Origin: Vagococcus jeotgali
GTDB taxonomy: Bacteria > Bacillota > Bacilli > Lactobacillales > Vagococcaceae
Reading direction: 5' to 3'
Length of the DNA: 64,000 nt
Assembly (NCBI RefSeq): GCF_035918315.1
Contig: NZ_CP142146.1
Location: forward strand, 1,116,001-1,180,000
Positions 37,261-46,711 of the stretch are shown here, piece after piece. Positions within the stretch are counted from its first letter, which is position 1. Each line of letters begins with the position of its first letter. The notes under the pieces were generated by a model. It did no database searches and was not told where the DNA came from. It saw only the letters and a program-made list of their open reading frames with translations. The translations under genes were made by a program, and so were the position numbers.

Positions 37261-39042
37261 TTAAATTTGATTATTTTGTAAGCGGTACATATCGTAATAT
37301 AATCCTTCTTTTTGAATTAACTCATCATGTGTCCCTCGCTCAACAATATGTCCTTTTTCAAGAACTAAGATAAGGTTGGCATCCTTAATAGTAGATAGAC
37401 GGTGAGCAATCGCTATTGTCGTTCTACCTTGACGCATCTTAGCTAAGCCTTCTTGAATTAAACTCTCCGTTTCAGTATCAATATTTGCTGTAGCTTCATC
37501 TAATACTAAAATTTTTGGATCAGTCACGATGGTTCTAGCAAAAGAGATTAGCTGTCTTTGACCACTAGAAAAACTCGTTCCCCCTTCTGATACAAGGGCA
37601 TGATATTTCTTAGGTAGTTGTTCTATAAACTTATCTGCTTGAACAAACTGAGCAGCTTTTATAACTTGTTCATCCGTAATAGATGTATTGAGCAAACGTA
37701 TGTTACTAGCAATATCTCCGTAAAACATAAACGCATCTTGTAAAACAAGACCCATTTTTTCTCTTAATTCTTCCATAGGGTAGTCTTTAATATTGACATC
37801 ATCAATTAGAATCTCACCATCATAAAATTCATAAAAACGCATTAACACATTAATAATTGAACTTTTACCACTTCCTGTGTGTCCTACCAGAGCTACTGTC
37901 TCACCAGGCATAGCAGTGAAACTGATATGGTTTAGCACATTATGTTTACCATCATAAGAAAAACTCACATCACGAAACTCGATTTTGGCATTTGTAATCG
38001 TTGCATCTGCACCTGGATGTTGCTCAGGTGCTAGTTCATCATTATCTAAAATCGAGATAATACGACTTCCTGCAACTAATCCGTCCTGAAACGTACTTAA
38101 AAAATCCATCATTTGAGTCATTGGATTAAAGAACTGTTGAACATAAGAAATAAAAGCATAAATCATCCCAACTTCAACAAGAGAGTTAAATGATTTAAAA
38201 CCAAAGAAGGCTAAAATCATGGCAGTAGCTAAAGCAAAAAGCAAATTAATAATAGGTGCTAAAAGAAGGGAATTAGTTCTAATCATGGCATATTTTGTTT
38301 GTAAATAATCATCATTACTTGCTTCAAATTCTTCCTCTAAGCGATCTTCTTGCCTAAAATATTGTACGATCTGCATGCCAGAAATTGATTCGTTAAGCTT
38401 CGTATTTAACTCACTTAACCTCTCACGCATACTACGGTAAATTCTAGAACTAAACTTTTGATAATACCAAATAATAACAAGTAAAATCGGGAAAAATACT
38501 AAGCAGGTTAACATTAATTGGACATTAATCATAGCCATTGCAATAAATGATGCTGTTATACCAAAAAGTGCTGATAAAACCATTAAAAAGACTAACCAAA
38601 ATTCAAATAAAGTCTCTGTATCATTTGTCACCCTAGAAACGATAGATCCAGCTGGTGTCTGATCAAAATAACGCATCCCCATAGTTTCTAATTTTGAAAA
38701 CAATTTAACTCTGACAGATTGATACGTGTTTAAAGATCCTCTGTAGTACAAAATCCATTGACCAAACCAAACGACAGCTTTAAATAAAATCCCAAGACCA
38801 TATAGTCCAGCAAAATATAAAATGACTTTCATAGTTGTAGAAGCATCAGTCAAATGATCATCCATAAATATTTGTAAAATTTTAGGGAGAGTGATATTCA
38901 CTAAAGCAAGTAAAACAGCAAAAATAAGAGAGCCAACAAAATACTTACGAAATGGTTTAGCAAAGGTCAATAAACGTTTAATAATATTCTTTTGCTCACT
39001 AGAGGTAAAAGACTTTGACCAAGCTGATTGATTTTCCTCCAT
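37261..39042 (-). CDS. ABC multidrug exporter half-transporter (second subunit)
   Basis: A 593-residue membrane-ABC protein, six spans (about 35-330) plus a nucleotide-binding domain. Walker A GHTGSGKSSI, Q-loop GLVLQDAFMF, Walker B ILVLDEATANID with the catalytic Glu, and switch His in IAIAHRLSTI are consensus. The signature is SFSSGQRQ instead of LSGGQ. It pairs with the upstream gene, with which it overlaps by one base (TAATG). Such complementary asymmetry is typical of heterodimeric exporters like BmrCD, LmrCD and EfrAB. Substrate unknown, probably amphipathic drugs. Confidence 0.9.
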   Translation of the reverse strand: MEENQSAWSKSFTSSEQKNIIKRLLTFAKPFRKYFVGSLIFAVLLALVNITLPKILQIFMDDHLTDASTTMKVILYFAGLYGLGILFKAVVWFGQWILYYRGSLNTYQSVRVKLFSKLETMGMRYFDQTPAGSIVSRVTNDTETLFEFWLVFLMVLSALFGITASFIAMAMINVQLMLTCLVFFPILLVIIWYYQKFSSRIYRSMRERLSELNTKLNESISGMQIVQYFRQEDRLEEEFEASNDDYLQTKYAMIRTNSLLLAPIINLLFALATAMILAFFGFKSFNSLVEVGMIYAFISYVQQFFNPMTQMMDFLSTFQDGLVAGSRIISILDNDELAPEQHPGADATITNAKIEFRDVSFSYDGKHNVLNHISFTAMPGETVALVGHTGSGKSSIINVLMRFYEFYDGEILIDDVNIKDYPMEELREKMGLVLQDAFMFYGDIASNIRLLNTSITDEQVIKAAQFVQADKFIEQLPKKYHALVSEGGTSFSSGQRQLISFARTIVTDPKILVLDEATANIDTETESLIQEGLAKMRQGRTTIAIAHRLSTIKDANLILVLEKGHIVERGTHDELIQKEGLYYDMYRLQNNQI

Positions 39043-40793
39043 TAGCGTTCCCCTCCTTCAATTTTATCTTCTAATTGCTGGTGATCATACATTTTCTTGT
39101 ACCAACCATTAAGTGCTATCAACTCATCATGAGTGCCTCGCTCAATAATCTTACCTTCATCTACGACGATAATTTCTTTAGCATGCTTCACACTACTCAA
39201 TCTATGAGTACTAATAATAGTTGTTTTATTTTGTCTTGTTTCTTTTAAATTATTTAGAATTTCTTCTTCTGTTTTAGCATCAATAGCTGATAAGGCATCA
39301 TCTAAAATTAGTAATTCTGGTTCAACTAATAAGGCCCTAGCAATTGATAACCTTTGTTTTTGCCCACCAGATAAAGATACTCCCCTCTCACCAACCATGG
39401 TGTCATACCCCTCAGAAAACCCTAAAATATCCTCATTAACGGCAGCTTGCTTTGCAATTTTTTCTACTAACTCTTGATTAGCTTGTGGACGACCAAAACG
39501 AATATTATCTCTTACAGTCATTGAGAATAGAAAATGATCTTGGGGAACATAACCAATAGAATGAAGAAGAGCATCTAATGTGTAATGTTGAATTTTTTCA
39601 TTACCAAAAGTAATCTCGCCCTCATAATCATCATATTCTCTCATAAGTAATTTAAGTAATGTCGTTTTCCCTGCCCCTGTTTTACCAACAATACCTAAAG
39701 TCTCACCTTCATAAACAGTAAAATCAATATCTTTCAAAGCAGGTTTTTCATCACCTGGATAAATAAACTCATTAATTTTGTAATGCAGATTACCTTTGGC
39801 AGGTGTGTTAATTCCTGTTTTCATTTCAACAATATGAGATGATTCACTAAGTAGAGTATCCACCCTATCATAACTAGCATTACCACGCTGTAAAATATTA
39901 AAAAAGCGACCGATAGCAAACATTGGCCAAACTAACATACCAATATAATTAAAAAATGAAATCAACTGCCCGATAGTAATTGCCCCTGTTTTAACTAGGT
40001 AACCACCTAGAGTGATGGAGATCATGTAGCTCATTCCAATGATTAAAGTAATCAGTGGATCAAATAAGGCATCTAAAAAGTTAACTCGGTTATTTTTTTC
40101 GATAGAATAATTAACTTTCTTCTTAAAATCTTGGATATCTTCTTTTTCTTGTCCAAAAGTTTTAATCACCTTAATCCCAGTGATACTTTCTTGAGTTTTA
40201 TCATTTAATTGTGAAAAAGCATCTTGAGACTGTTTAAATGCCACATGTAATTTACCTCCTAACTTACTTGATAACACAGCTAGTAAGGGAAAAGGTAGTA
40301 AGGCTAAGAGAGTTAGCCTCCAATCAATAAAAATAATCATAGCCACTATAGTAATTGCCCCAGTAATAAAGGCATCTGCAAAAGTTAAAATGCCACCACC
40401 TGCTACATTTTGAATGGCATTTAAATCATTTGTGGCATGAGCCATTAAGTCTCCAGTTCGGTACTTTTGATAAAAGTTTTGATCCATAATAGTAAAGTGG
40501 TGAAATAAACGGCGACGCATTACTTTTTCAAGCCTAGCTGCCCCACCCCAAATATGAGTTCGCCAAATATATCTTAATAGGTACACTACTAAAGCTGATA
40601 CTACAAGTATGCCAACTAATACTAATAATTTATGTGTTGTTAGTGTCTTTTCATCAATGGCATCTACAACTAAACCAATAATTCTTGGTGGAACTAATTG
40701 AATAATAGCTACTAAAATTAAAGCACCAACCCCAATGATATATGTTTTTTTTTCAGTTTTAAAAAACCAAGCTAGTTTTCTAAATACGCTCAA
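39042..40793 (-). CDS. ABC multidrug exporter half-transporter (first subunit)
   Basis: A 583-residue partner of the downstream protein, most like Bacillus YheI (BmrC): SVFRKLAWFFKTEKKTY, GNASYDRVDTL, Walker A GKTGAGKTTLLK, signature VSLSGGQKQR. Its Walker B ends ILDDALSAID, with Asp where the catalytic Glu normally stands, so this nucleotide site is degenerate as in known heterodimers. I start at TTG 40793: a longer reading to 40853 would run through a terminator hairpin (40831-40857). AAGGA lies about 10 bases before the TTG. Confidence 0.88.
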   Translation of the reverse strand: MSVFRKLAWFFKTEKKTYIIGVGALILVAIIQLVPPRIIGLVVDAIDEKTLTTHKLLVLVGILVVSALVVYLLRYIWRTHIWGGAARLEKVMRRRLFHHFTIMDQNFYQKYRTGDLMAHATNDLNAIQNVAGGGILTFADAFITGAITIVAMIIFIDWRLTLLALLPFPLLAVLSSKLGGKLHVAFKQSQDAFSQLNDKTQESITGIKVIKTFGQEKEDIQDFKKKVNYSIEKNNRVNFLDALFDPLITLIIGMSYMISITLGGYLVKTGAITIGQLISFFNYIGMLVWPMFAIGRFFNILQRGNASYDRVDTLLSESSHIVEMKTGINTPAKGNLHYKINEFIYPGDEKPALKDIDFTVYEGETLGIVGKTGAGKTTLLKLLMREYDDYEGEITFGNEKIQHYTLDALLHSIGYVPQDHFLFSMTVRDNIRFGRPQANQELVEKIAKQAAVNEDILGFSEGYDTMVGERGVSLSGGQKQRLSIARALLVEPELLILDDALSAIDAKTEEEILNNLKETRQNKTTIISTHRLSSVKHAKEIIVVDEGKIIERGTHDELIALNGWYKKMYDHQQLEDKIEGGER

Positions 40794-40830
40794 ATCTCTC
40801 ACGTCCTTTTTAAAAAGATAAAATAAAAAA

Positions 40831-40857
40831 ACAGGCGCGTTAAAAAAACGCACCCGT
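40831..40857 (-). terminator. Terminator between yneF and the ABC exporter genes
   Basis: An 11-base-pair stem with two G-T pairs (40831-40841 with 40847-40857) and a 5-base loop, followed on the minus strand by seven T. Only 37 bases separate it from the exporter start, so it may act as an attenuator. Confidence 0.85.
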
Positions 40858-40885
40858 TTGCTATGTTTTAAGTTACCACAAAATA

Positions 40886-41119
40886 TTATTTTTTAGCTTT
40901 TTTATTATTTTGTGCTTTCATGTTTTGCATCATTTGACGAACTTTCTTTTCTGATGGTTTTTGTCCCATCTGTGCCAGCATCATACGTAACATATCCTCA
41001 TTAACGGGAGGATTTTTTGCTAATTGATCTTCAAATGTCTTTTTGGCTAAAAAGAAGCCACCTACTGCACCTAAAATTAAGGCAATAATAATAAATAAAA
41101 TAGCTAATCCTGTACTCAT
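40886..41119 (-). CDS. YneF family (UPF0154) small membrane protein
   Basis: A 77-residue protein with one amino-terminal membrane span (GLAILFIIIALILGAVGGFF, 4-23) and a charged cytosolic tail containing MLAQMGQKPSEKKVRQMM, the UPF0154 signature. Function is unknown across the family. It stands between endonuclease IV and the exporter pair; the terminator downstream suggests it is transcribed separately or that the exporter is reached only by readthrough. Confidence 0.9.
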   Translation of the reverse strand: MSTGLAILFIIIALILGAVGGFFLAKKTFEDQLAKNPPVNEDMLRMMLAQMGQKPSEKKVRQMMQNMKAQNNKKAKK

Positions 41120-41210
41120 CTAAATAATTCTCCTTCTTATCGTTTCATTTCATTCACGTCTTTTTATTGTACTAGAAAACGATTATAAAAGGAAGGGGAT
41201 TTCTTATTTT

Positions 41211-42110
41211 TTACTGATTATTTTGAATCTCTTCTAGTAAATTAGGATTAAAAGTTTGAGATTTCAACATAGCAATTTCATGTTTATATGGAGCCTTAGC
41301 ACTTTTTTTATCCTCACCTACAAAAGGTGTTTCTAATATCTTAGGAATGTCCTTCAATTTCTCATGATGAACCACACCATTTAAAGCATCAAAGCCGATA
41401 GTACCAAAACCAATATTAGCATGGCGGTCCTTATGGGAGCCTTGTGGATTTTTAGAATCATTGACATGAACAACTTTCAAACGATCTAGACCGATGATTC
41501 TATCAAATTCTTCTAAGACACCATCAAAATCTTCACGAACATTATAACCCGCATCATTAATGTGACAAGTATCAAGTGTTACAGATAATTTGTCATTATA
41601 CTTCACACCATCAATAATTCTGGCTAACTCTTCAAAATTTCGGCCAATCTCTGTCCCTTTACCTGCCATAGTTTCTAACGCGATTTGAGGTACTTGATCT
41701 GCAGTTAGTACTTCATTTAACCCTTTGATAATTTGAGCGATACCAGCATCAGCTCCTGCCCCAACATGAGCACCTGGATGCATCGTAATTTGAGTGGCTC
41801 CAATCGCTTGAACCCTTTCAATTTCTTGCCTTAAAAATTCAGTGGCAAATCCAAAGTTTTGTGGTTTTGTCGTGTTTCCTAAGTTGATAATATAAGGAGC
41901 ATGAACGACAATTTTTTCTATATCAAAATCATTAGCTAACATGAATTCTTTGGCAGCATCAATGTTCAACTCTTCAATTGGCTTTCTTCTTGTATTTTGA
42001 GGTGCTCCTGTGTAAATCATAAATGTTGATGCCCCGTGATCATTAGCTTGTTTAGCTGACCCAAGTAACATGTCTTTTCCACTCATACTAACGTGTGACC
42101 CTAATAACAT
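41211..42110 (-). CDS. nfo: Endonuclease IV
   Basis: A 299-residue AP endonuclease that cuts DNA 5' to abasic sites, using three zinc ions in a TIM barrel. Family signatures are [14 protein letters not shown] at the start, [71 protein letters not shown] and the carboxyl Glu in ILETPF. The metal-binding His, Glu and Asp residues all appear present. Monocistronic, as far as spacing shows. Confidence 0.97.
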   Translation of the reverse strand: MLLGSHVSMSGKDMLLGSAKQANDHGASTFMIYTGAPQNTRRKPIEELNIDAAKEFMLANDFDIEKIVVHAPYIINLGNTTKPQNFGFATEFLRQEIERVQAIGATQITMHPGAHVGAGADAGIAQIIKGLNEVLTADQVPQIALETMAGKGTEIGRNFEELARIIDGVKYNDKLSVTLDTCHINDAGYNVREDFDGVLEEFDRIIGLDRLKVVHVNDSKNPQGSHKDRHANIGFGTIGFDALNGVVHHEKLKDIPKILETPFVGEDKKSAKAPYKHEIAMLKSQTFNPNLLEEIQNNQ

Positions 42111-42182
42111 AATTTAACCCCTTTTCTAAAAACTCACTCAAATAATTGTATCGTTTTTTAATGACCGAAACAAGATAATTGC

Positions 42183-42836
42183 TTAGCGATTATAAGTCAT
42201 CTCAAATCGTTTTGAGTAGGTAGATAAAGAGTAACAAACAACAAAATAACAAACTGTCATCATAAAAAACATCGCTAGTACAGTATTTGGTTTTTGTGCG
42301 TAAATAATCTTTGTATTGTGAGTTAATTCTGGTAAGGAAATTACCACTGCTAAAGATGTATCACGTATTAAAGAAACAAACTGACTAACTAATGGTGGTA
42401 CCATTAGTTTAATGCCTTGAGGCAACATAATATATCTCATACTTTGAATCATCGTAAGCCCTGTTGATCTGCCAGCTTCTAATTGTCCTTTAGGTACTGC
42501 CTCGATACCCCCACGAATAATCTCTGAAATCATAGCTGATTCAAAAACAGTTAAAGCTATCACAGCTGACCAGAAGATACTAAACTGAATCCCAATTTGT
42601 GGCAGGGCAAAATAAGTAAAGAAGATAATTAAAAGTAAAGGCAGATTTCTAATAATATCCACAATAAAACCAACAATACCTGATAAAAAAGGGACCCTCA
42701 TATACCTAATAACCCCTAGTGTACCACCAATCACAAAACTAAAAATAATAGATAAAGTAGCAACTTCAAGAGTCACAACAAGTCCATCTAAAATAAATAA
42801 AATATTAGACCAAGTAAATGCTTCAACAAATCCCAT
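42183..42836 (-). CDS. glnP: Amino acid ABC transporter permease (GlnP-like)
   Basis: A 217-residue His/Glu/Gln/Arg-type permease with about five membrane spans. The EAA loop that contacts the ATPase is SEIIRGGIEAVPKGQLEAG (about 103-121). It forms a heterodimer with the preceding permease. Last gene of a glnQ-glnH-glnM-glnP set in the same order as in Bacillus subtilis; substrate glutamine or glutamate is inferred from that order. Confidence 0.88.
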   Translation of the reverse strand: MGFVEAFTWSNILFILDGLVVTLEVATLSIIFSFVIGGTLGVIRYMRVPFLSGIVGFIVDIIRNLPLLLIIFFTYFALPQIGIQFSIFWSAVIALTVFESAMISEIIRGGIEAVPKGQLEAGRSTGLTMIQSMRYIMLPQGIKLMVPPLVSQFVSLIRDTSLAVVISLPELTHNTKIIYAQKPNTVLAMFFMMTVCYFVVCYSLSTYSKRFEMTYNR

Positions 42837-42852
42837 TCGTTTTTCCTCCCCT

Positions 42853-43497
42853 CTAACTTACAGCTAATTTTTTCTCCACATAACGCATCACATATGATAA
42901 GGGTAGTGTCATAGCCAAATAAATCAATCCTATTAATGTATACGTCCCGATAGTATTGAATGTGGTACTTGCAATAATATCACCTTGATACATCAAGTCT
43001 GCACCTGCCACCATGGCTAAGATGGATGAATTTTTCACTAAATTAATAAATTGATTACCTAAAGATGGCAGGGCTAATTTAAAAGCTTGAGGTAACACAA
43101 TGTAAAACATTATTTGAAAATGAGTTAACCCTTGCGAGACACCAGCTTCTGTTTGACCTTTAGGTACAGCTTCAATCCCCGCACGTACAGTATCAGCAAT
43201 AAATGATGACGTATAAAGCGTCAATCCTATAGTTCCAGACAAAATACCATTCATTTTAAGGCCGTATAAAGGTAAAACGACAAAGAAAAACATGACAATA
43301 ATTAAAAGTGGCACATTTCTAAAAAAATTAACATACGTATTACCAATTCGTCTAATCCAATGTCGTTTAGCTCCTTGAAGTAAGGCCATTAGTGTCCCAA
43401 TTATCATGCTACCAACTAAAACTGTCAAACTAGCTAATAGTGTCACTTTAAGTCCTGAGAGTATATCTTGATGGTAATCTATTAAAATATTTAACAT
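42853..43497 (-). CDS. glnM: Amino acid ABC transporter permease (GlnM-like)
   Basis: A 214-residue permease, partner of GlnP, with about five spans and an EAA loop ADTVRAGIEAVPKGQTEAG (about 106-124). It starts 14 bases after the binding protein gene and ends 16 bases before glnP. Close similarity of the two EAA loops shows that the pair arose by duplication. Confidence 0.88.
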   Translation of the reverse strand: MLNILIDYHQDILSGLKVTLLASLTVLVGSMIIGTLMALLQGAKRHWIRRIGNTYVNFFRNVPLLIIVMFFFVVLPLYGLKMNGILSGTIGLTLYTSSFIADTVRAGIEAVPKGQTEAGVSQGLTHFQIMFYIVLPQAFKLALPSLGNQFINLVKNSSILAMVAGADLMYQGDIIASTTFNTIGTYTLIGLIYLAMTLPLSYVMRYVEKKLAVS

Positions 43498-43511
43498 AAT
43501 CTCAATCCTTT

Positions 43512-44318
43512 CTATTTTGGTTCTTCTTTAAACCATTTTTTATAAATAACAGCATAAGTGTCGTCCTCTTTCATCTCTTTTAAAGCTTGATTGACTTCTA
43601 AAACAAAACTGTCTTGACCTTTATCAATTGCAATCCCGTAAGGTTCATTAGTGAAATTATCACCTGCTAAAATAAAGTTAGGGTTCTCTTCTGACATGCC
43701 TAATAAAATACTATTATCTGTCGTCATGGCATCTCCTTGACCTGATTGAAGAGCAGTGAATGCTTCAGCGTAATTTTCCAACTCTAAAATATTTGCATCT
43801 TTAGCATGAACTCTGATATTTTCAGCTGATGTTGACCCTTTAACTGCAAGAACAGTGTTCTCACTTCCTAAATCACTTACTTTTTTTATATTACTATCTT
43901 TAGGGACTAGAAGCGACTGACCAGCTGCGAAATAGATATCTGAAAAATCAACTTGTTTTTTTCTTTCATCACTGATTGTCATTGTCGCAATAATCGCATC
44001 AATATTTCCATTTTTTAATAAGGGAATACTTGTCTTTGATGTTACTTCAATAAAATTCGCTTGCCCCTCTTCTCCTAATAAACGTTTCGTAATTTCCTTA
44101 GCGATATCAATATCAAAGCCTTCTACTTCTCTAGTTTTAATATTCATTAAGCCAAAGAGCTCTGTGTCATTTTTAACACCCCAATTAATTTCTTGTTTTT
44201 CCTTAACCTGCTCTAAAAGATCTTTATCTTGGGCATTTGTTTTCAAGCAACCACTAAGTGTCACCAAAAGTAACGGTAAGCACAGAACTAGTATTAATTT
44301 AGAATATGTTTTCATCAT
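43512..44318 (-). CDS. glnH: Amino acid ABC transporter substrate-binding lipoprotein (GlnH-like)
   Basis: A 268-residue solute-binding protein anchored as a lipoprotein: signal MMKTYSKLILVLCLPLLLV with lipobox LSGC. The mature part shows the family motif GFDIDIAKEITKRLLG, IDAIIATMTISDERKKQVDFS (ligand carboxylate-binding region) and VKGSTSAENIR. It feeds the GlnM/GlnP channel. The ligand is a polar amino acid, probably glutamine or glutamate. Confidence 0.9.
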   Translation of the reverse strand: MMKTYSKLILVLCLPLLLVTLSGCLKTNAQDKDLLEQVKEKQEINWGVKNDTELFGLMNIKTREVEGFDIDIAKEITKRLLGEEGQANFIEVTSKTSIPLLKNGNIDAIIATMTISDERKKQVDFSDIYFAAGQSLLVPKDSNIKKVSDLGSENTVLAVKGSTSAENIRVHAKDANILELENYAEAFTALQSGQGDAMTTDNSILLGMSEENPNFILAGDNFTNEPYGIAIDKGQDSFVLEVNQALKEMKEDDTYAVIYKKWFKEEPK

Positions 44319-44326
44319 CTCTCCTC

Positions 44327-45058
44327 CTAATGGCTAATAATTGTACTTAAGAACTGCTGAGCACGTACGTCTTGTGGATTATCAAAAAATTCTTCTGACG
44401 GTCTGTCTTCTAGAATTTGACCATCTGCCATAAACACAACTCGGTCTGCCACTTCCCTAGCAAACCCCATCTCGTGGGTAACAACAACCATAGTCATGCC
44501 TGATTCTTTAGCTAATTGTTTCATAACATCTAGAACTTCTCCTACCATTTCTGGATCAAGGGCACTAGTTGGCTCGTCAAAAAGCATAATATCAGGCTCC
44601 ATTGCTAGACTTCTTGCAATAGCAATTCTTTGCTGTTGTCCACCTGATAACTGTGATGGATAAGAATCTTTTTTACTTAGCATCCCAACTCTTTCTAATA
44701 GTGCCTCAGCTTTTTTAGTTGCCTCTTCACGACTTTCTTTTAATACTTTCATAGGAGCCAAGGTGACATTTTCTAATACCGTCATGTTGGCATATAGATT
44801 AAAATGTTGAAAGACCATTCCTAATCGTTTTCTTAATTCATTTAAATTTGTTTTTGAATCATGAACATTGATATCATCTACAATTAAATTCCCTGTTGTG
44901 ATTTCTTCAAGAGCATTGATACAACGTAACATCGTACTCTTTCCCGAACCTGACGGACCTAGCGCTACCACGACCTCACCTTTTTCAATTAATAAATCGA
45001 TATCTTTTAACGCATGAAAGTCACCATAATATTTATCTACATGTTCAAATCTTATCAT
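44327..45058 (-). CDS. glnQ: Amino acid ABC transporter ATP-binding protein (GlnQ-like)
   Basis: A 243-residue ATPase with Walker [20 protein letters not shown]-loop [10 protein letters not shown], signature [17 protein letters not shown], Walker [21 protein letters not shown] and the switch His in [16 protein letters not shown]. It is the first gene of the operon, with a promoter 79 bases upstream and a strong AGGAGG site. Confidence 0.95.
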   Translation of the reverse strand: MIRFEHVDKYYGDFHALKDIDLLIEKGEVVVALGPSGSGKSTMLRCINALEEITTGNLIVDDINVHDSKTNLNELRKRLGMVFQHFNLYANMTVLENVTLAPMKVLKESREEATKKAEALLERVGMLSKKDSYPSQLSGGQQQRIAIARSLAMEPDIMLFDEPTSALDPEMVGEVLDVMKQLAKESGMTMVVVTHEMGFAREVADRVVFMADGQILEDRPSEEFFDNPQDVRAQQFLSTIISH

Positions 45059-45136
45059 TGTAATTGCCTCCTCTTTAGTTAAACATTATAATTTTTTAAT
45101 TTTCTAATCAAAATCCAATTTAACCTGTCAGGAATC

Positions 45137-45166
45137 ATTATATACTCAAATTAAATATTCTGTAAA
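45137..45166 (-). promoter_or_regulatory. Promoter of glnQHMP
   Basis: TTTACA (45161-45166) and TATAAT (45137-45142) on the minus strand with an 18-base spacer. Confidence 0.65.
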
Positions 45167-45203
45167 GTTTCGCAAAAATAAAAGACAAATGTTATCACAA
45201 AAA

Positions 45204-45247
45204 AACCACATCAACTTCAAGTCATTAACTTGATAAATGATGTGGTT
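45204..45247 (-). terminator. Terminator of tyrS
   Basis: Stem AACCACATCA (45204-45213) with TGATGTGGTT (45238-45247), with an inner CAAGT/ACTTG helix, and seven T on the minus strand. Confidence 0.9.
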
Positions 45248-45287
45248 GTTTATTTAATAGTTATTTTATTAGATTATTTTAATCACT

Positions 45288-46550
45288 TTAAAACTTTAAT
45301 AAAAAATATTTTTTCTTACCTCGGCGAACAACAATAAATTGAGATTCTATCTTGTCAGCATCAGATAAAACATAATCTAAATCTTGTACTCTATCCCCGT
45401 TAATATAGATTGCACCATTGGTTACATCTTCACGAGCTTGACGCTTTGAAGATTCAATTCCTGAATTAACTAATAATTCAACTAAGCCTAAATGATCATC
45501 CTTAGCTACATCATAGCTTGGGACATCTTTAAACCCTTGTTTAATTTCATCAGCTGTTAGTTCTTTAATGTCACCACTAAATAGTGCTTTTGAAATTTTT
45601 ATCGCTTGCTCATAAGCTTTTTTACCATGAACAAGAGTAGTAACTTCTTTTGCTAAAGCTTTTTGAGCTGCACGCTCATGAGGAGCGGCTTCAAAAGCTT
45701 TTTCAATATCAGCAATTTCCTCTAAACTTAAGAAAGTAAAGTATTTTAAGAACTGAACCGCATCACGATCATCTGTATTTAGCCAGAACTGATAAAATTC
45801 GTATGGTGATGTTTTGTCTGCATCTAACCAAACAGCATTTCCTTCTGTTTTACCAAATTTGGTTCCATCAGCTTTTTTGATTAATGGCATTGTTAAGCCA
45901 TATCCTTGGACTTCTTTTTCACGTCTTAATAACTCAATTCCAGATGTGATGTTTCCCCATTGGTCACTACCACCTAATTGAAGTTTCACACCTTGAGTTT
46001 CATATAATTTTAAAAAGTCATAAGCTTGAAGTAACTGGTAAGCAAACTCAGTGTAAGAAATACCTGTTTCAATACGTCGTTTTACACTTTCTTTACTCAT
46101 CATGTAATTAATTGTAAAATTTTTCCCTACATCTCTTAAAAATTCGATTAGAGAGATTGTCGTCAACCAATCAGCATTGTTGGCAATAATAGCTGGATAT
46201 TTTGGGTCTTCAAAATCAATAAAGCGTGATAATTGGTTTTTTAAGCTATTTGACCATGACTGGACTGTTTCAGTTGAATTCAAGCTACGTTCAGCATCTT
46301 TAAATGATGGGTCTCCAATCATTCCCGTACCACCACCAACTAAGGCCACAGGTACATGTCCATTATCTTGGAATCGCTTTAAAGTAAGTACTGGTAATAA
46401 ATGACCGATATGTAAACTATCTGCAGTCGGATCAAAACCAATATACAACTTCACAGACTCTTCATTCAGTAATTTTTCTAATGCCTTCTCGTCAGTCATT
46501 TGATAGACTAAACCACGATCCTTTAATTCTGATAAAAAATTCGTTGTCAT
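45288..46550 (-). CDS. tyrS: Tyrosine--tRNA ligase
   Basis: A 420-residue class I synthetase charging tRNA-Tyr. The HIGH motif is HIGHLLP (about residue 47), tyrosine recognition is around [16 protein letters not shown], and the KMSKS loop appears as [12 protein letters not shown] carboxyl-terminal S4-type RNA-binding domain (about 350-415) contains [20 protein letters not shown]. No T-box was found in the 160 bases upstream, unlike pheST. Divergent from the class A PBP. Confidence 0.97.
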   Translation of the reverse strand: MTTNFLSELKDRGLVYQMTDEKALEKLLNEESVKLYIGFDPTADSLHIGHLLPVLTLKRFQDNGHVPVALVGGGTGMIGDPSFKDAERSLNSTETVQSWSNSLKNQLSRFIDFEDPKYPAIIANNADWLTTISLIEFLRDVGKNFTINYMMSKESVKRRIETGISYTEFAYQLLQAYDFLKLYETQGVKLQLGGSDQWGNITSGIELLRREKEVQGYGLTMPLIKKADGTKFGKTEGNAVWLDADKTSPYEFYQFWLNTDDRDAVQFLKYFTFLSLEEIADIEKAFEAAPHERAAQKALAKEVTTLVHGKKAYEQAIKISKALFSGDIKELTADEIKQGFKDVPSYDVAKDDHLGLVELLVNSGIESSKRQAREDVTNGAIYINGDRVQDLDYVLSDADKIESQFIVVRRGKKKYFLLKF

Positions 46551-46678
46551 ATTAGTTCCTCCTTTTTAATTTCACTACCTATCTTAACTCATCGCTTAGG
46601 CAAAATAAAGGGAAAAGACATTTTTTTCAATGTTTTCTAAAAAGGGTTTCTCAACTAGGAAAGCACTGCTTTTTTTGC

Positions 46679-46684
46679 TATAAT
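46679..46684 (+). promoter_or_regulatory. -10 element of the class A PBP promoter
   Basis: TATAAT preceded by TGC, an extended -10, 28 bases ahead of the PBP start. The -35 region is weak. Confidence 0.55.
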
Positions 46685-46711
46685 AAATGACATAAAAATG
46701 GAGGTGATTAA

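Noticed and set aside
40794-40853. Longer amino end for the first ABC exporter subunit
   Set aside because: It would translate through a terminator hairpin and add residues (FFNAPVFLFYLFKK) not found in the family.
46551-46711. T-box leader for tyrS
   Set aside because: No TGGnACC sequence and no terminator hairpin precede tyrS; the spacer is too short.
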